Positions 12,169 to 24,562 of a stretch of 64,000 bases of DNA are shown piece by piece (within the stretch, counting starts at the first letter, position 1; every line of letters starts with the position of its first letter). The position numbers and the translations under genes were made by a program. The stretch lies in contig NC_052353.1 of NCBI RefSeq assembly GCF_009727055.1, positions 60,254,079 to 60,318,078 on the forward strand, read 5' to 3'. Below the pieces are notes generated by a model. The model did not search any database. It was not told the DNA's origin and saw only the letters and a list, made by a program, of their open reading frames with translations. The DNA is from Benincasa hispida (lineage: Eukaryota > Streptophyta > Magnoliopsida > Cucurbitales > Cucurbitaceae).

Positions 12169-13323
12169 GTTCCAAGATTCGAAAAGGGATGAGTTCCTCA
12201 GACTGATGCAGGGAACGATGTCAGTGGCAGAATATGAGCAAAAATTTACAGAATACCATAGTATGCTCTACCAATTATTGCTGAGGAAAGAGATAGATGC
12301 AGGAAGTTTGAGCAAGGTTTGAGGAAATATATTAGAACTCCGGTGACATCTACGGCTAATTGGTTAGACTTTAACCAGTTAGTAGAAACGGCGACACGAG
12401 TTGAGCGGAGTTTTAGCAGATGATGAGCAGTTACAAAGGGCGGTGAGGCTGTAGTTGGACCGAGAGACAGGGGATCCCGACCCCCAGTTGTGAGTCAGAC
12501 TAGTGGAAGCCAATGTAGGGGTATGAGTTGGCAGGGATCCAAGAAGAGGAAATTGAGACCCTCGCCAGTGCAGTCAGTCGACCAGAGATGCCACAAGCTA
12601 GTGAGTCGATAGCCAGCACAGACAGGAAACCGATGTGCCTTAGTTGTGGCAAGAGGCATCTTGGAGTATGCTATAATGGCAGAGGGGATGTTTCCAATGC
12701 GGACAAGCAGTGCATTTCAAAAGAGATTGTCCCCAGGTGAATAGGGAAGCCCCAACAGCACAACAGACAACCTCCCTGAAAGTTAACCAACCAAAGGGCG
12801 CTGGAAATCGAGGCGAAGGGTCAAGTGGTGCCAAGTAGAAGTATGCCGTAGGTCAACCCCAGCAGTAAGAGCGAGTGTATATCGTGACACACCAGAAGGC
12901 AGCTGAGTCTTCAGATGTTGTGACCGGTAATGTCATATTATGTGGGCAGTCTACTTATGCCTGAAGAGTTATATATAGGTTGTCTGAGCCTAGTATAGAT
13001 AGGTTGTCTGAGCCCGGTGCCACACATTCATTCATATCCAGCATGTTTTCATCTAGTATAGATAGGTTGTCCGAGCCTATGCCTGAAGAGTTATATATCT
13101 CTACCCCTATGGAAGATGTGATAATAGTAGGGGAATGTTATAAACATTGTGAGATGCTGATCAATGGTCAGGACTTTTATGTTGATTTACTTTCCTTGGA
13201 TTTGTTAGAGTTTGACGCTATCCTAGGGATGGATTTCCTAAGTAAATATCGTGCTTCAGTGGACTACAACAAGGAAGAAGTAGTATTCAAAAAATCAAAT
13301 GGCCAGGATGTAATACTGGTAGG
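12169..13323 (+). pseudogene. Tekay-like gag and protease, broken
   Basis: 12180-12430 reads as retrotransposon gag (EFLRLMQGTMSVAEYEQKF, then FEQGLRKYIRTPVTSTANW) with frameshifts. 12620-12740 holds a zinc knuckle split by a frameshift (CLSCGKRHLGVC, then a CGQ...HFKRDCP-like continuation). 12980-13323 is the aspartic protease region (GATHSFIS...LLEFDAILGMDFLSKY). The active-site triad DSG is damaged and reads EPG before GAT. A 122-bp-spaced local duplication disrupts this site. The segment ends at the solo-LTR insertion, within the phrase before RT. Confidence 0.8.
12957..13098 (+). repeat. Local duplication at the Gypsy protease active site
   Basis: ATGCCTGAAGAGTTATATAT occurs at 12957-12976 and 13079-13098 (period 122). 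AGGTTGTCTGAGCC-like phrases occur three times between them (near 12977, 12999 and 13061). It looks like slippage or template switching in the protease region. Confidence 0.75.
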
Positions 13324-15004
13324 TGATAACGGGCAGAAATGCGCGTTATCATAGTGCTAAGTTCTTAAACAATGCTGGCTTGCGTTGATAAAAGATGTTA
13401 GATTGCGTCCAAAAAGCATCAATTTCATAATATTGCGGTCGCATGCATTCACCGCATAGAAACAGTTGATTTTTGGATTTTTATGTAGAATATGCATTGG
13501 CACAAGGCAAAAAGAGCGATCATAAGAAATCATTGGTCGAGCGCAACATTACCACAAGGCTTTGCGGTGATTGTGTTCGCAAACATCCGCTCAAGAAGAA
13601 TTGTCGCATAGAGACGGCGCAACTTGGTAGACGCATCTGGATGAAAGGTTTAATTCATCACGATGGGACATAAAGCTAATGACGGTCGAATCTGAATTAA
13701 GCTAACAGCCGCTGACGATAACAAGTACATTCAGCTTTTCGGTGACAAATATTTGGCGCATCAGTCAGGGAATTAAAGCCATCCCATCTGTGCAATCATA
13801 AGAGAGAAGCCGCCTTAACCTCGAAGCTCTATAAATACCAGAGACATCCTTCAGAAAAGGGGTTCACCAGTTCGAATGTTTCGAGTTCACAAGTTCTGTT
13901 CATAGTTTAGCCTTGTTCTTAGATTTCTTTTTATTTTAAGGTGGACGCGAGAGAATGAGGTTGTGCCGACAGATCGTTCCGGTAAGCTTGGGAGAACGTC
14001 GGAAGCTTCAAGATCAGAGAGAGGGCCGACTCCTGTAGAAGCAAGAATATCTTTTGAACCGAATAGAGATTGCCAGTGTAAAGGCCTCGGTCAGCAAGGG
14101 ATTGCTACCAGGCTCTCTACCTTTAAATTCCATTGTTATTTTGTATTCAAACTCATTTACAAAAATGGAATTTACTTTTCTATATCTGGTAACTCTCTGT
14201 TATTTATGCATGAGTAGCTAAATCTGTTGAGTGGGTTGAGAAGCACTTAGCTTGCTTAACTGGGGATCTTCATTCTATGCGATTTCTTGTATTATGTGTG
14301 CTTCATTCGTCCATTAGAGATACTCGGGAGGGTAGTCCAAGAACATGATCTAGGCTTGGGAAAGTCAGATTAGAATCTAGGCTCAGGAGAGTCAGATTAG
14401 AACGTATAATCAAGAGATAGGAGCTTAGGAATAAGCATTGTTTGCTATTAACGAATTGCATGCATCCTAGAGATAGGATATAATTGTGTGCGGTCACCTT
14501 GCCTTTGTGCATCTTGCATCATTGCATAGGAAAAGAGAGAGACTTAGGAATAAACTCTATGGACACTTTTGCAATCAACACATGCGTCCTAAACTTAGGA
14601 GGATCGCATTTGCATTGGAAAATGACTTGTTGTGCATGGTTATAGCATGATCGCATAGTTTGACGCATTCCCAAGTAATGCTAGCTAGAGACCTTCTCAA
14701 CCCGTTCATCCACATACTCAGTGCATCTATCACACAATCAGACTTTTCTCAAATCCGTCGCATTTGTTTATTTTTCATTACCAGAATCAACAAACAAACC
14801 AACTATTAATTGAGTTACCGGTTACTGCAAAGTTTTCTAAAAATTACCACCACAACCTGTTTTCATAAGTCCTTGAGTTCGCCCCTAGACTTACCAGGAA
14901 CTTAGTGAGGTTTTCACTTGGATTCCACTGGGAAAACTTGAGTGCTCAATGCATTTTCATCATCGCATTTCCTCCATAATTTCACATCATAAAATAACGC
15001 ATCA
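13324..15004 (+). mobile_element. Solo LTR-like element, copy 4 (second subfamily)
   Basis: It begins TGATAACGGGCAG and ends ATAACGCATCA with a perfect 5-bp duplication GTAGG (13319-13323 and 15005-15009) in the Gypsy element. Length 1681 bp. The 5' tip is a hairpin with arms TGATAACG (13324-13331) and CGTTATCA (13344-13351). A canonical TATA box CTATAAATA lies at 13829-13837. The subfamily differs from copies 1-3 over much of its length but keeps the tip hairpin, the TATA region and general layout. The small open frames (13473-13673, 13963-14217) have no recognisable domain. Confidence 0.8.
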
Positions 15005-15525
15005 GTAGGAAGCAAACGATTAACTGCGGGAAGTCTAATATCAGTAGTGAAGGCTAGAAAGCTGCTAAGTAAGGGATATACGACTTATTCGACTAGTGAT
15101 TGCTCAAGGGAAAGAGCTAAACCCAGAAGACGTCCGCGTGGTACATGAGTTTTGGGATGTATTTCCAGAGGAATTATCGAGATTGCCACCCGATAGAGAA
15201 GTGGAGTTCACTATTGATTTAATTCCAGGAACAACTCCTATATCGCAGGCACCTTTAGAATGGCACCAACTGAGTTAAAAGAATTAAAGGTTCAACTGAA
15301 GAGTTAATTGACAAGGGATACATTCAACCTAGTGTATCGCCTTGGGGAGCTCCGGTGTTATTTGTAAGGAAGAAAGATGGTACACTAAGATTGTGTATCG
15401 ACTATAGGTAGCTAAATAAGGTAACGATTAAGAATAGATATCCGTTACCACGCATTGATGATTTGTTTGATTAGTTAAAAGGAGCCACAGTGTTTTCAAA
15501 GATAGACTTGAGATCAGGTTATCAA
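15005..15525 (+). pseudogene. Tekay-like reverse transcriptase, N-terminal part
   Basis: This reads VVHEFWDVFPEELSRLPPDREVEFTIDLIPGT, then (after frameshifts) the RT start [22 protein letters not shown] and FSKIDLRSGY. Several stops are present, for example a TAG after the DYR motif near 15409. The frame breaks at 15525, where Copia B is inserted, and resumes at 24563 with the next residues of the same motif. Confidence 0.85.
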
Positions 15526-18500
15526 TGAAGGAAATCGGAAGCGAGATCTCCCTGAGCAGCGGAACAAGACTATTCCAAACTACAATCATGAATGAACACA
15601 TATTTACAATCAACTTCAATACAAACGGTTATGCGATTCATACAGAAATTACAGAATGAATAAACTCAAAAGAACAGAGAAAAACTCTACACACATAGGC
15701 AGAAGCGTCTCCACACTCCGACGTGCACAAACGCTCGAACAACAACAGCCTCGAACGCCAATCACACGACCGCAATACCGCAACAATTACAGCAACACAA
15801 CACGAACACTTCGCGTTCGTCCTCAACGATCTCCTCGGTCACGAACTCCTCTGCAATGTGAACGGCCTCCATAGTACCACAAACGGCCTCCAGAAAACCT
15901 CGACGGTGTCGAGTTGAGTCTAACACCACCAATAAGGAGACCTTGGTATTCTCGGTGTGAGGATCCAAAGGTAGGGCTCTATTGAACTTGGTATAAGGGA
16001 GACGAAGGAGGAAACAACGATCGTACACACGACTGGGCAAGTGGGAGATGACAGAGACCTATTGTATAGGTCGATGCTCAATTGTTTAGATAAAGCTAAG
16101 TGATCGTCTACCAAAAGCTGTGCGATTGTTTAGCTCATCGTTTAGCTTGGTTTATCGACTACAGACACTACACGATTGTTTACCTTGGGCCAGCGATCGT
16201 CTAGCAAAACTATGCGATCGTTTAGTAAACACTGCACACTCGTTTAGCTCGCCCAACTGTCGTTTAGTAAATTTGAATTTACTTGACGACTTTGTGAGTT
16301 TCTTTTACGCAGAGAGAAAACTCAAAACTTTTTCTATTGTTTGTAAAAACCTCATTTCAAAATAGGAAAACCATTTTCCTTTTTAAACTCACGGATACCA
16401 TGATCCAATAACCACCCACTACTTTGTTTATTTAAAAGAAAAAGAAAAATAATTAACTATCCAATAATTAATATTATTATAAATATAAATGATAACCAAC
16501 TTATCATACTATATACACTTATAGTTTTAATATTTCATCTCATGAAATATATAAACCATAGTTCTTTTTCTATCCATGGTACTTAATGTAAATCTCATTT
16601 ACATCAATCCTCCACAAGATTTATCTTATACATCATACCGATTATATCATAGATAATCAAAATACCTCTGGTCAATTTGAACATTTCAAATCAACATAAA
16701 GAACTGATCCTCAACTGAATCCAAGCTACCAAGGGGACCTCATGGACTTGTAGCTCCGAAGCTCCAACGATACATGAATAACTGACTAAACTCTTTAGTC
16801 ACGGGATCCACCATTCGTTAACTGTCAGGCACTCCATTAAAGACCGACAGCTGAACTCTCCTTACCACAGATATATTATGCGTCCATCTTAACTAATCAG
16901 CAGTACGACAACCCTTCATAGATCGTTCGTAAGTACAGTTGGGCCAATAACCGTTATGCCCCTGTAGTTACATCTGTCTTCTTAAGTACCACTGATCCTT
17001 ATAATGAACATAAGTCATAGTCCTACAAATAACTGATATGTCTGCTAGTCAAAAACTTGTTGGAAGGAAAATTTTATTAGGGATGTATGGGGTTGTGCAC
17101 GCAATCATGTGTTAGACATGGCTTAAGCTATGCGTTTACGGCCATGCATTTGAGGTCATGCGTCGGAATGATAATACGTTAATCTGGTATGCAATGACCA
17201 CACGTTCCTATCACAAGTTTACTTATGCTCGCACCAATCATAACGCGAACGCAAGTTTCTCGGGTAATTCGAGGTCGAACACAGGGACTTGTCACTCAAT
17301 AATGCTTGTGAAGCAATGCGTTTGAGGCGATGAAAAGAAAAATAAAAAAAAGAGGTTTAATGGATTTACACACTACTTCTACTCCTATCTAAACATATTG
17401 AGCAATAGAAGACTTGCGATGAGAATAGATAGATACATAACAACCATTAACGCATAGTGATGTTTATTTTCTTAAATCGCCTGAGTAATCCCAGCTCATT
17501 GCACTAACGCATCGCACACCTCTCGGTGGTCAGCCGCATGACTATATCTCTATAGTGCATGGTTGTGTCGAGCATAAGATTGTGCCTATCTCTAGGTTCA
17601 ATGCATACTTTGTTTTAGTGCGTTCCATCTCTTACCTTTTCAGGCAGTTAGACGCGGCTATTTAACTTATAGACAAGCAATGCAACAACCCATAGACAAG
17701 CGTTGCTACAGCCTTTCACCAAGCAAAGAGGATTATCTCACTATACTCGAACAATGCACACCTCTCGGTGGGTTGCTACATGCGTCCTATCTCTAGGCTA
17801 CACGATTAAGTATGCGATCACCTTTGATAAATAAACGATGAAGGTAAATGATGATAAAGATAAAGATGATGAAGAAGATGGCATTGAAGGAATCAAGAGA
17901 TCCATTGATTTCAAAATGTCTTAACATCTTAAGCTAAAATGTAATACAATACAGAGGTTAGAAGAGAAATGAAGGATTTTGCGTCAAGGCTGCCGGTGGT
18001 ACCATAGATGAATGGTGGAGATGTCACTCGCTCTGGTTTGTGGAGATGAAGAATTCTTACTGAAAATCTTGCTCAAGCTCTCATCTGTGATCGCAAACCT
18101 CTGCCTTGAGGCAGAAGTTCGAATGTCTTGAAATAAAGGTCCAAGGGCTATTTATAGAGTTTAAATGCCAACAGCTATCATGATTGCGTTATGGCTCACT
18201 GATGCTTTTGTCGCGGTATGGGCAAAGTCATATCGTCTTATCTTATTGATACTTCCAAGGTATGCGTCCGAGCTTGATTCGGTTGAAGCATCAACGCATC
18301 CTACCCATCTTGCGATCGTCTTTCTATTATGGTTGTCACTCCGTGGCCGCAATTCTCAAATGATCACCGCATCCGCTTGATCACTATAACTTCCATGCGA
18401 TGGACGCATGCGTTTGTCTTTGCAATCGCCTGGCTTCAGCACATGCATTTGTTTTTGCAATTGCTTATTTCAAACGCATGCATTTGATTCCTGCGATAGC

Positions 18501-19255
18501 TATAGAAATAGACACTTTGGCTTGGAGGAATACATAATATTGGGGTCAGTGAGGATTTAAGTGCTAATCGACGCAAAACTCAATTTTTCGCAAATGCTAA
18601 GTATCATCACCGCATTTTCTACTTATTAGCCCTCATGATTCTAAATAAAAGGCTTATAATAACTGGTATTTCTGTCAGTTATCGCCTACTATGACTGAGT
18701 CTTCTCTTCCAACGAGAAGCTTTGGCCACTATGTCCAAGCCCGAAATAAGCCCTTAAGGGAGCAATCTCTCTACTTATCCTTGCTTCGGGAAAGGAGTAA
18801 ATTCCATCTTGTGGATTGAGTTCCCAGCTCCTAGATCAGACAAGTCCCAAAAAGGTAGGCATGTTGAGTTGGCAATCTGGCCACTCTTACCCATACTAAT
18901 CAAAGAACCACACTCAAAGACATGAGTACCCAAAACACTCAGGATTGAGGTCGTGTCACCTATGGTCGTTTAGGTGATATGCAAGTCTCTAGTATCAACG
19001 ACGTTATATTCAGAGTCTAGTCATCTCGTGGTTCAGGTCTTATACAAACTCTTTGTATAGGACACCCCCGCTCCACGTCTCTACATGAATGGTCAGAACC
19101 TACCATCTATAGTAGTTTACAACACTTGCAAACCTCTACAAAGCGGGTCGTATCCGTAGTGTCACAAGGATCAGGTATCCCACTTTAATCCTTATACTAC
19201 AGACCTATTTAGGTTATCACTTAAGGCATGATCCACTTGTATATCACATATACAT
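15526..19255 (-). repeat. Copia B left (3') LTR, split by solo-LTR copy 5
   Basis: Parts 15526-17026 and 18690-19255 form one LTR that matches the right LTR and copies A and C. It carries a CGATCGTTTAG-type array at about 16070-16275. It stops abruptly at 19255, whereas the right LTR continues another 140 bp to its TGTTGG end. That is where the noisy region begins. Open frames on both strands at 15638-16365 lie in the LTR's GC-richer end and look non-coding. Confidence 0.75.
17027..18684 (-). mobile_element. Solo LTR-like element, copy 5
   Basis: It is flanked by a perfect 5-bp duplication CCTAC (17022-17026 and 18685-18689). The ends are mutated (AAATAACTG... and ...CAGTTATCG instead of TGATAACTG/CAGTTATCA). 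The right-tip hairpin has arms ATAACTG (18659-18665) and CAGTTAT (18676-18682). A TATA-like CTATAAATAG lies near 18148-18158 on the minus strand. Length 1658 bp. Phrases such as CACCTCTCGGTGGGTTGCTA place it in the same family as copies 1-3, though diverged. Confidence 0.75.
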
Positions 19256-20620
19256 GCATTGTTTTTGGTTCTCAATCATTTATGAAATGGAATCTTCTTT
19301 CTCTATATCGTTCACCTTGCTGTTATTTATGCCATGAGTAGCTAAATTAGATTGAATGGTTGAGAAGCAGTTAGCTAGCATAATGAGCGGAATCTTCATT
19401 CTTGTGATTATCTTGTATTTATGTATGCTGCATTCGCCTATTAGAGATACTCGGAGGGTAGTCTAAGGACATGAATCTAGCTTGGGAAGGTCAGATCAGA
19501 ATCTAGTTTGGAAGAACCAGGTTAGAACGCATAAAGACGAGATAGTGCTTAGGAATGAGCACTATTTGTTATTAATGCATACTGCAGTCGATGCATCTTA
19601 GCAATAAGATATGATTGTATGCGGTCACCTTAACTTCATGGCATTTTCTCCGCAATATGCATAGGACAAGAGTAGAAGACTTAGCGGATACATCTCTAAT
19701 CGGGCATTTTGCATTCACAACAATGCATCCTAGACTTAGAAGCAATCGCAATTTACATTTGGGAAATGAGACTTGCTGTGCGATGGTTGTGTAACATGAA
19801 TCGCAAAGACCAGCACTGAACTTCTGCCTTACAGCGAAGATATATTATGTGTCCATGTTAACCAATCGCAATGGACAGACTGCGGCAATAGTTACCTTAA
19901 GAAATGGGCGGCTCGCAAGTATAGTTGGGGCCAATAAACCGTGTATGAACCCCCTGTACTTGGTACATCTAGTGCTTCTCTAAGTACCGACTGATCCAGT
20001 CTAATTAATACAATAAGTCCTAGTCCTACTATGACTGAGTTTCTCTTCCAACGAGAAGTTATGGCCACTATGTTTCAAGCCTCGGAATTCAAGCTGGCTT
20101 AAGGGGAGCAATCTCGTCTACTTAGTGCCTTGCTTCGGGAGAGGAAGGTAAATTCCATCTTGTGGATTGAGGGTGGTGCGGCAGGCTGCCTAGGGATCAG
20201 AGAAGGAGGTGGCGCGTGGCAGAGGAAAGGTAAGGAGTGTTGTGAGTTTGTGCAAGTGCGTGGGTATCTGCGACCCATACTAAGTGCAGAGAGTGCGCGT
20301 CGCGTGCTCGAAGAGGTGGAGGGAGTGTGGTGTCCGAAAGCCAGCTGGCAGGGAGTGTGTTTGGAGGGGGGGGGGTTGTTGGCGGTGGTGCAGCCTAGGT
20401 GGTCGTTTCAGGTAGGAGATGCGAGAGATCGGTGGCTGAGTAGGTGGCGAACGTGTGTGGTAGTTCGATTGAATGATGTCGATAGTGGCGCGAGGGTGCG
20501 ATGGTGCGAGGAGATGTGGTGTGGTATGGAGCGCGGGTGAGCGCAGCGTGTGCTGACGGAAGGATGGTGCAAGGCCGGGTGAGCCATCTGTATGAGTGTA
20601 CGAGATGGTGAGCGTTGCGA
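19256..20620. other. Suspected unpolished or falsely duplicated assembly segment
   Basis: 19256 to about 20165 follows 23143-23960 base by base but with frequent single-base insertions (for example TTGGGGCCAATAAACC against TTGGGCCAATAACC). It even repeats the unique junction where solo-LTR copy 6 is truncated into the Copia LTR (GATCGCAAAGACC at 23660, matched near 19805). From about 20165 the match fades into a G-rich stretch with a 10-base G run near 20370, unlike anything else here. That stretch yields overlapping long open frames on both strands (20130-20540 and 20280-20666), which should not be annotated as genes. Confidence 0.7.
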
Positions 20621-20903
20621 AGGACGCGGTGGACCAAAAGAGCGGACCGAATGTTTGCAAACACAATCATTGCAAAGTCTTGCAGTGAAGTTGTGATTTC
20701 CTATGATCGCAATTCTTGCATTGCGTCAAAGAATATTCTGCATAAAAACACTAAAATCAACTGTTCCCATGCGATGAATGCATGTGACTGCAATATTATG
20801 AAATTGATGCTTGATGAACTCAATTTAACATGTTTTATCAACACAATCCAACATTGTTTACGAACTTAGCATTATGATAACGTGCATTTCTGCCCGTTAT
20901 TAC
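20620..20903 (-). mobile_element. Solo LTR-like fragment, copy 7 (5' tip only)
   Basis: Its reverse complement matches the first 280 bp of copies 4 and 6, including the tip hairpin (arms ATAACG 20877-20882 and CGTTAT 20895-20900). The remainder is lost in the noisy segment to the left, so its true length and flanks cannot be read. Confidence 0.65.
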
Positions 20904-21828
20904 TTTCTTAAAGACAACGGATCCTCGACCCCATCATTCGTAATAATGTTATGGGCTTCAGTCAAACCCATGTAGTGATCCGGTTGGTTCATAACCCTCC
21001 CACTATGTCGAGGCAGTCTCAACTCTTGAGCTGGTTGACTAGACGTTCTGACCTCAACAACTCTTGTTGAACTATCATCCTGTTTAACAACTCTTGTTGA
21101 ACTTTCAGCAGTTTCAGTCTCACTAGAGAACTCACGTAAAACGAGCTTACTTCGTGGCTTATGATCCCTCATGTGGTCTTCTTCCAAAAAGATAGCATTA
21201 GTGGAAACAAACACTTTGTTTTCACTTGGATCATAGAAGTATCCTCATCTCGTTTCCTTGGGGTAGTCCACAAAGAGGCAAACCTTCAAACGTGGTTCTA
21301 ACTTCTTCGGGTTAGTCGCTAACACATGTGTCGAACAGCCCCAAATCCTGAAGTGGCATAAACTACTTTTACAGCATCTCTATAACTCAAAAGATGTTTT
21401 AGAAACACTTTTCGAGGGAATGTTGTTTAGGAAATAACATGTAGTTTGCACTGCATGACCCCAAAACGAGTCTGGAAGATGAGCATAACTCATCATAGAT
21501 CGAACCATGTCCAACAAGGTCCTGTTTCTCCTTTCAGATACACCATTCTGCTGAGGTGTACCCGAGGCTGAGAGTTAGGACGCAATCCCATGTTCTATCA
21601 TATAGTTCTGGAATTGGAGGTCCATATACACTTTACCACGATAAAACCGTAGTGTTTTTATCTTCTTACCTAACAAGTTTTCAACCTCAGCCTTATACTT
21701 CTTGAACTTGTCAAGGGCTTTAGACTTATGTTGCATTAGGAAGAGATACCCAAACCTTGAATAATCATCTATGAAAGAGATGAAATATTCATACCCACCT
21801 CGAGCTCTAACATTCATCGGACCATAGA
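20904..21828 (-). pseudogene. Copia B integrase and integrase-RT linker fragment
   Basis: Minus strand 21817-21575 reads YEYFISFIDDYSRFGYLFLM, the Copia integrase core with the first catalytic Asp, followed by a damaged frame (QTTCYFLNNIPSKSV, then RIWGCSTHVLATNPKKLEPR). 21214-20900 is the linker (VFVSTNAIFLEEDHMRDHKP) that leads into RT, but RT itself is absent. The fragment runs straight into LTR sequence at 21829 with no gag or protease between, so it is an internal deletion product. Confidence 0.85.
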
Positions 21829-24562
21829 GGAGAGAAAACTCAAAACTTTTTCTATTGTTTGTAAAAACATCATTTCAAAATAGGAAAACCATTTTCCTTT
21901 TTAAACTCCTGGATACCATGATTCAATAACCACCCACTACTTTAGTTATTTAAAAGAAAAAGAATTAATTATCCAATAATTAATATTATTATAAATATAA
22001 ATGATAACCAACTTATCATACTATATACACTTATAGTTTTAATATTTCATCTTATGAAACTTATAAACCATAGTTCTTTTTCTATTCCATGGTAATTAAT
22101 GTAAATCTCATTTATATCAATCCTCCACAAGATGTATCTTACACATCATATCGATTATATCATATATAATCCAAATACCTCTTGTCAATTTGAACATTTC
22201 AAATCAACACCAAGAACTGATCCTCAACTGAATCCAAGCTACCAAGGGGACCTCATAGACTTGTAGCTCCGAAGCTCCAACAGTACGTGAATAATTGACT
22301 AAACTCTTTAGTCATGGGATCCACCATCTATTAACTGGCAGGTGATAATGAGCAGAAATGCACGTTATCATAGTACTAAGTTCTTAAACAATGTTGGATT
22401 GCATTGATGAAATATGTTAAATTGCGTTCATTAAGCATAAATTCTATAATATTGCGGTCGCATACGTCTAACGCATTAGAGCAGTTGATCTTTACATTTT
22501 TGTGCAGAATATGCGTTAACGCAATACAGAGATTGCGACCATAGGAATACATTGGTCGAGCGCAACTTCACCGCAAGACTTTGTGTTGATCGTGCTCGCA
22601 AATATTCGTCCAAGAAGAATCATCGCAACTTGGTCAGCGCAACATGGTAGGCGCATCCGGGTGAAAGGATAATTAAGAGTGATGGGATAGAAAGCTGACG
22701 ATAGTCGGATTCAAATTAAGTTGACAGCCGATAACGGTCACGAAGTACATTCAGCTTTATCGGTGACAATTATCCGGTACATCAGTCAGGAATTGAAGCT
22801 CTCCCATCTGTACAACCGGGAGAGAGAAGTCGTATTTCACCATTGAAACTCTATAAATACCAAGTGCATTCTTCAGAGAAGGGGTTAAGCAATCGATTAA
22901 TTCATCACTTTATAACTTCACGCCTTTGTCCATTGTTTTCTTTTAATTTAAGGCGAACGCGAGGAAGAAGGTGTACCGGTAGATCGTTCCGATAAGCTTG
23001 GGAAAGCACCGGAAGCTCCAATACAGAGAGAGGACCGACGCCTGTGGAAGCGGGAACATTTGTAGATCAGAATAGAGATTCAGTTTAAAAAGCCTCGGTC
23101 AGCAAGGAATTGCTACCAGGCTCTCTACCTTACTTTCTATTGTTATTTTGTTCTCAACTCATTTATGAGAATGGAATTTCTTTCTCTATATCTGTTCACT
23201 TTCTGTCATTTATGCATGAGTAGCTAAATTAGTTGAATAGGTTGAGAAGCAGTTAGCTAGCATAATGAGGGAATCTTCATTCTTTGTGATTATCTTATTT
23301 ATGTATGCTGCATTCGCCTATTAGAGATACTCGGGAGGGTAGTCTAAGGACATGATCTATGCTTGGGAAGGTCAGATCAGAATCTAGGTTTGGAAGAACC
23401 AGGTTAGAACGCATAAACGAGAGATAGGTGCTTAGGAATGAGCACTATTTGTTATTAATGCATCGCATGCATCTTAGCAATAAGATATGATTGTATGCGG
23501 TCACCTTACTTTCATGCATTTTGCATCAATGCATAGGACAAGAGTAGAGACTTAGGGATAATCTCTATGGGCATTTTGCATTCAACACATGCATCCTAGA
23601 CTTAGAAGCATCGCATTTACATTGGGAAATGACTTGCTGTGCATGGTTGTAACATGATCGCAAAGACCGCACTGAACTCTCCTTACCACAGATATATTAT
23701 GTGTCCATCTTAACCAATCAGCAATGCGACAACCCTTTACAGATCGCTCGCAAGTATAGTTGGGCCAATAACCGTTATGCCCCTGTACTTACATCTATCT
23801 TCTTAAGTACCACTGATCCATCTAATAAACATAAGTCATAGTCCTACTATGACTGAGTTTTCTCTTCCAACGAGAAGTTATGGCCACTATGTTCAAGCCT
23901 CGGAATCAGCTCTTAAGGGAGCAATCTCTCTACTTATCCTTGCTTCGGGAAAGAAGTAAATTCCATCTTGTGGATTGAGTTCCCAGCTCCTAGATCAGAA
24001 AAGTCCTCAAAAAGGTAGGCATGTTGAGTTTGCAATCTGGCTACTCTCACCCATACTAATCAAAGGACCCCCCTCAAAGGTAGGAGTTCCCAAAACACTC
24101 AGGATTGAGGTCGTGTCACCTATGGTCGTTTAGGTAAGATGCAAATCTCTAGTATCAACGATGTTATATTCAGAGTCTAATCATCTCATAGTCCAGGTCT
24201 TATGCAAATTCTTTGTATAGGATACCCCTACTCCACGTCTCTACATGAATGGTCAGGACCTACCATCTGTAGTAGTTTACAATACTTGCAAACCTCTACA
24301 AAGAGGACCGTATCCGTAGTGTCACCAGGATCAGGTATCCCACCTTAATCCTTATACTACAGACCTATTTAGGTTATCACTAAAGGCATGATCTACTTGT
24401 ATATCACATATACATGCTTAAGTTCACATAAGATAACCAAGGAGCTTTGTTTATTGGATTTGAGTAAATGACAGAATTAAATAACATTTATTTTATTCAT
24501 TGAACAATGTGTATCTTTACAAAACAATGAGACCCTGGGAGAATTAGGACACTAATCCAACA
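21829..24562 (-). repeat. Copia B right (5') LTR, split by solo-LTR copy 6
   Basis: 21829-22342 and 23664-24562 are LTR sequence. The minus-strand start at 24562 is TGTTGGATTAGTGTCC. The part equivalent to 15526-16310 of the left LTR is missing, because integrase sequence begins immediately at 21828. The LTR matches the left copy closely elsewhere, which suggests the insertion of copy B is not very old. Confidence 0.7.
22343..23663 (+). mobile_element. Solo LTR-like element, copy 6 (3' truncated)
   Basis: It starts TGATAATGAGCAG with the tip hairpin (outer arms TGATAA and TTATCA, 22343-22370) and a TATA box CTATAAATA near 22849. It follows copy 4 closely for about 1.3 kb, then stops at CATGATCGCA and joins the Copia LTR. 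Copy 4 continues another 340 bp. No target duplication can be read because the right end is lost. Confidence 0.7.

Larger units (their letters stand above)
15526..24562 (-). mobile_element. Ty1/Copia retrotransposon copy B, rearranged, inserted in Gypsy RT
   Basis: Minus-strand ends are TGTTGGATTAG (from 24562) and ATTTCCTTCA (to 15526), flanked by a near-perfect 5-bp duplication (ATCAA 15521-15525, ATCAT 24563-24567). Inside are a right LTR (21829-24562, missing its last part), an integrase fragment (20904-21828), a suspect noisy region (19256-20620) and a left LTR (15526-19255). No gag, protease or RT is left. Two solo-LTR copies (17027-18684, 22343-23663) sit in its LTRs. The middle is unreliable because of probable assembly error. 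Confidence 0.75.

Noticed and set aside
15638..16365. Several 60-90 residue frames on both strands
   Set aside because: They are inside the Copia B LTR, with no domain and not conserved in the other LTR copies.
18161..18380. Paired frames on both strands, 63 and 71 residues
   Set aside because: They lie within solo-LTR copy 5 and are absent from sister copies.
20130..20670. Overlapping open frames of 91-136 residues on both strands
   Set aside because: They lie in G-rich sequence that grades from a noisy copy of 23.9 kb. GC-rich noise has few stop codons, and neither frame shows a domain.
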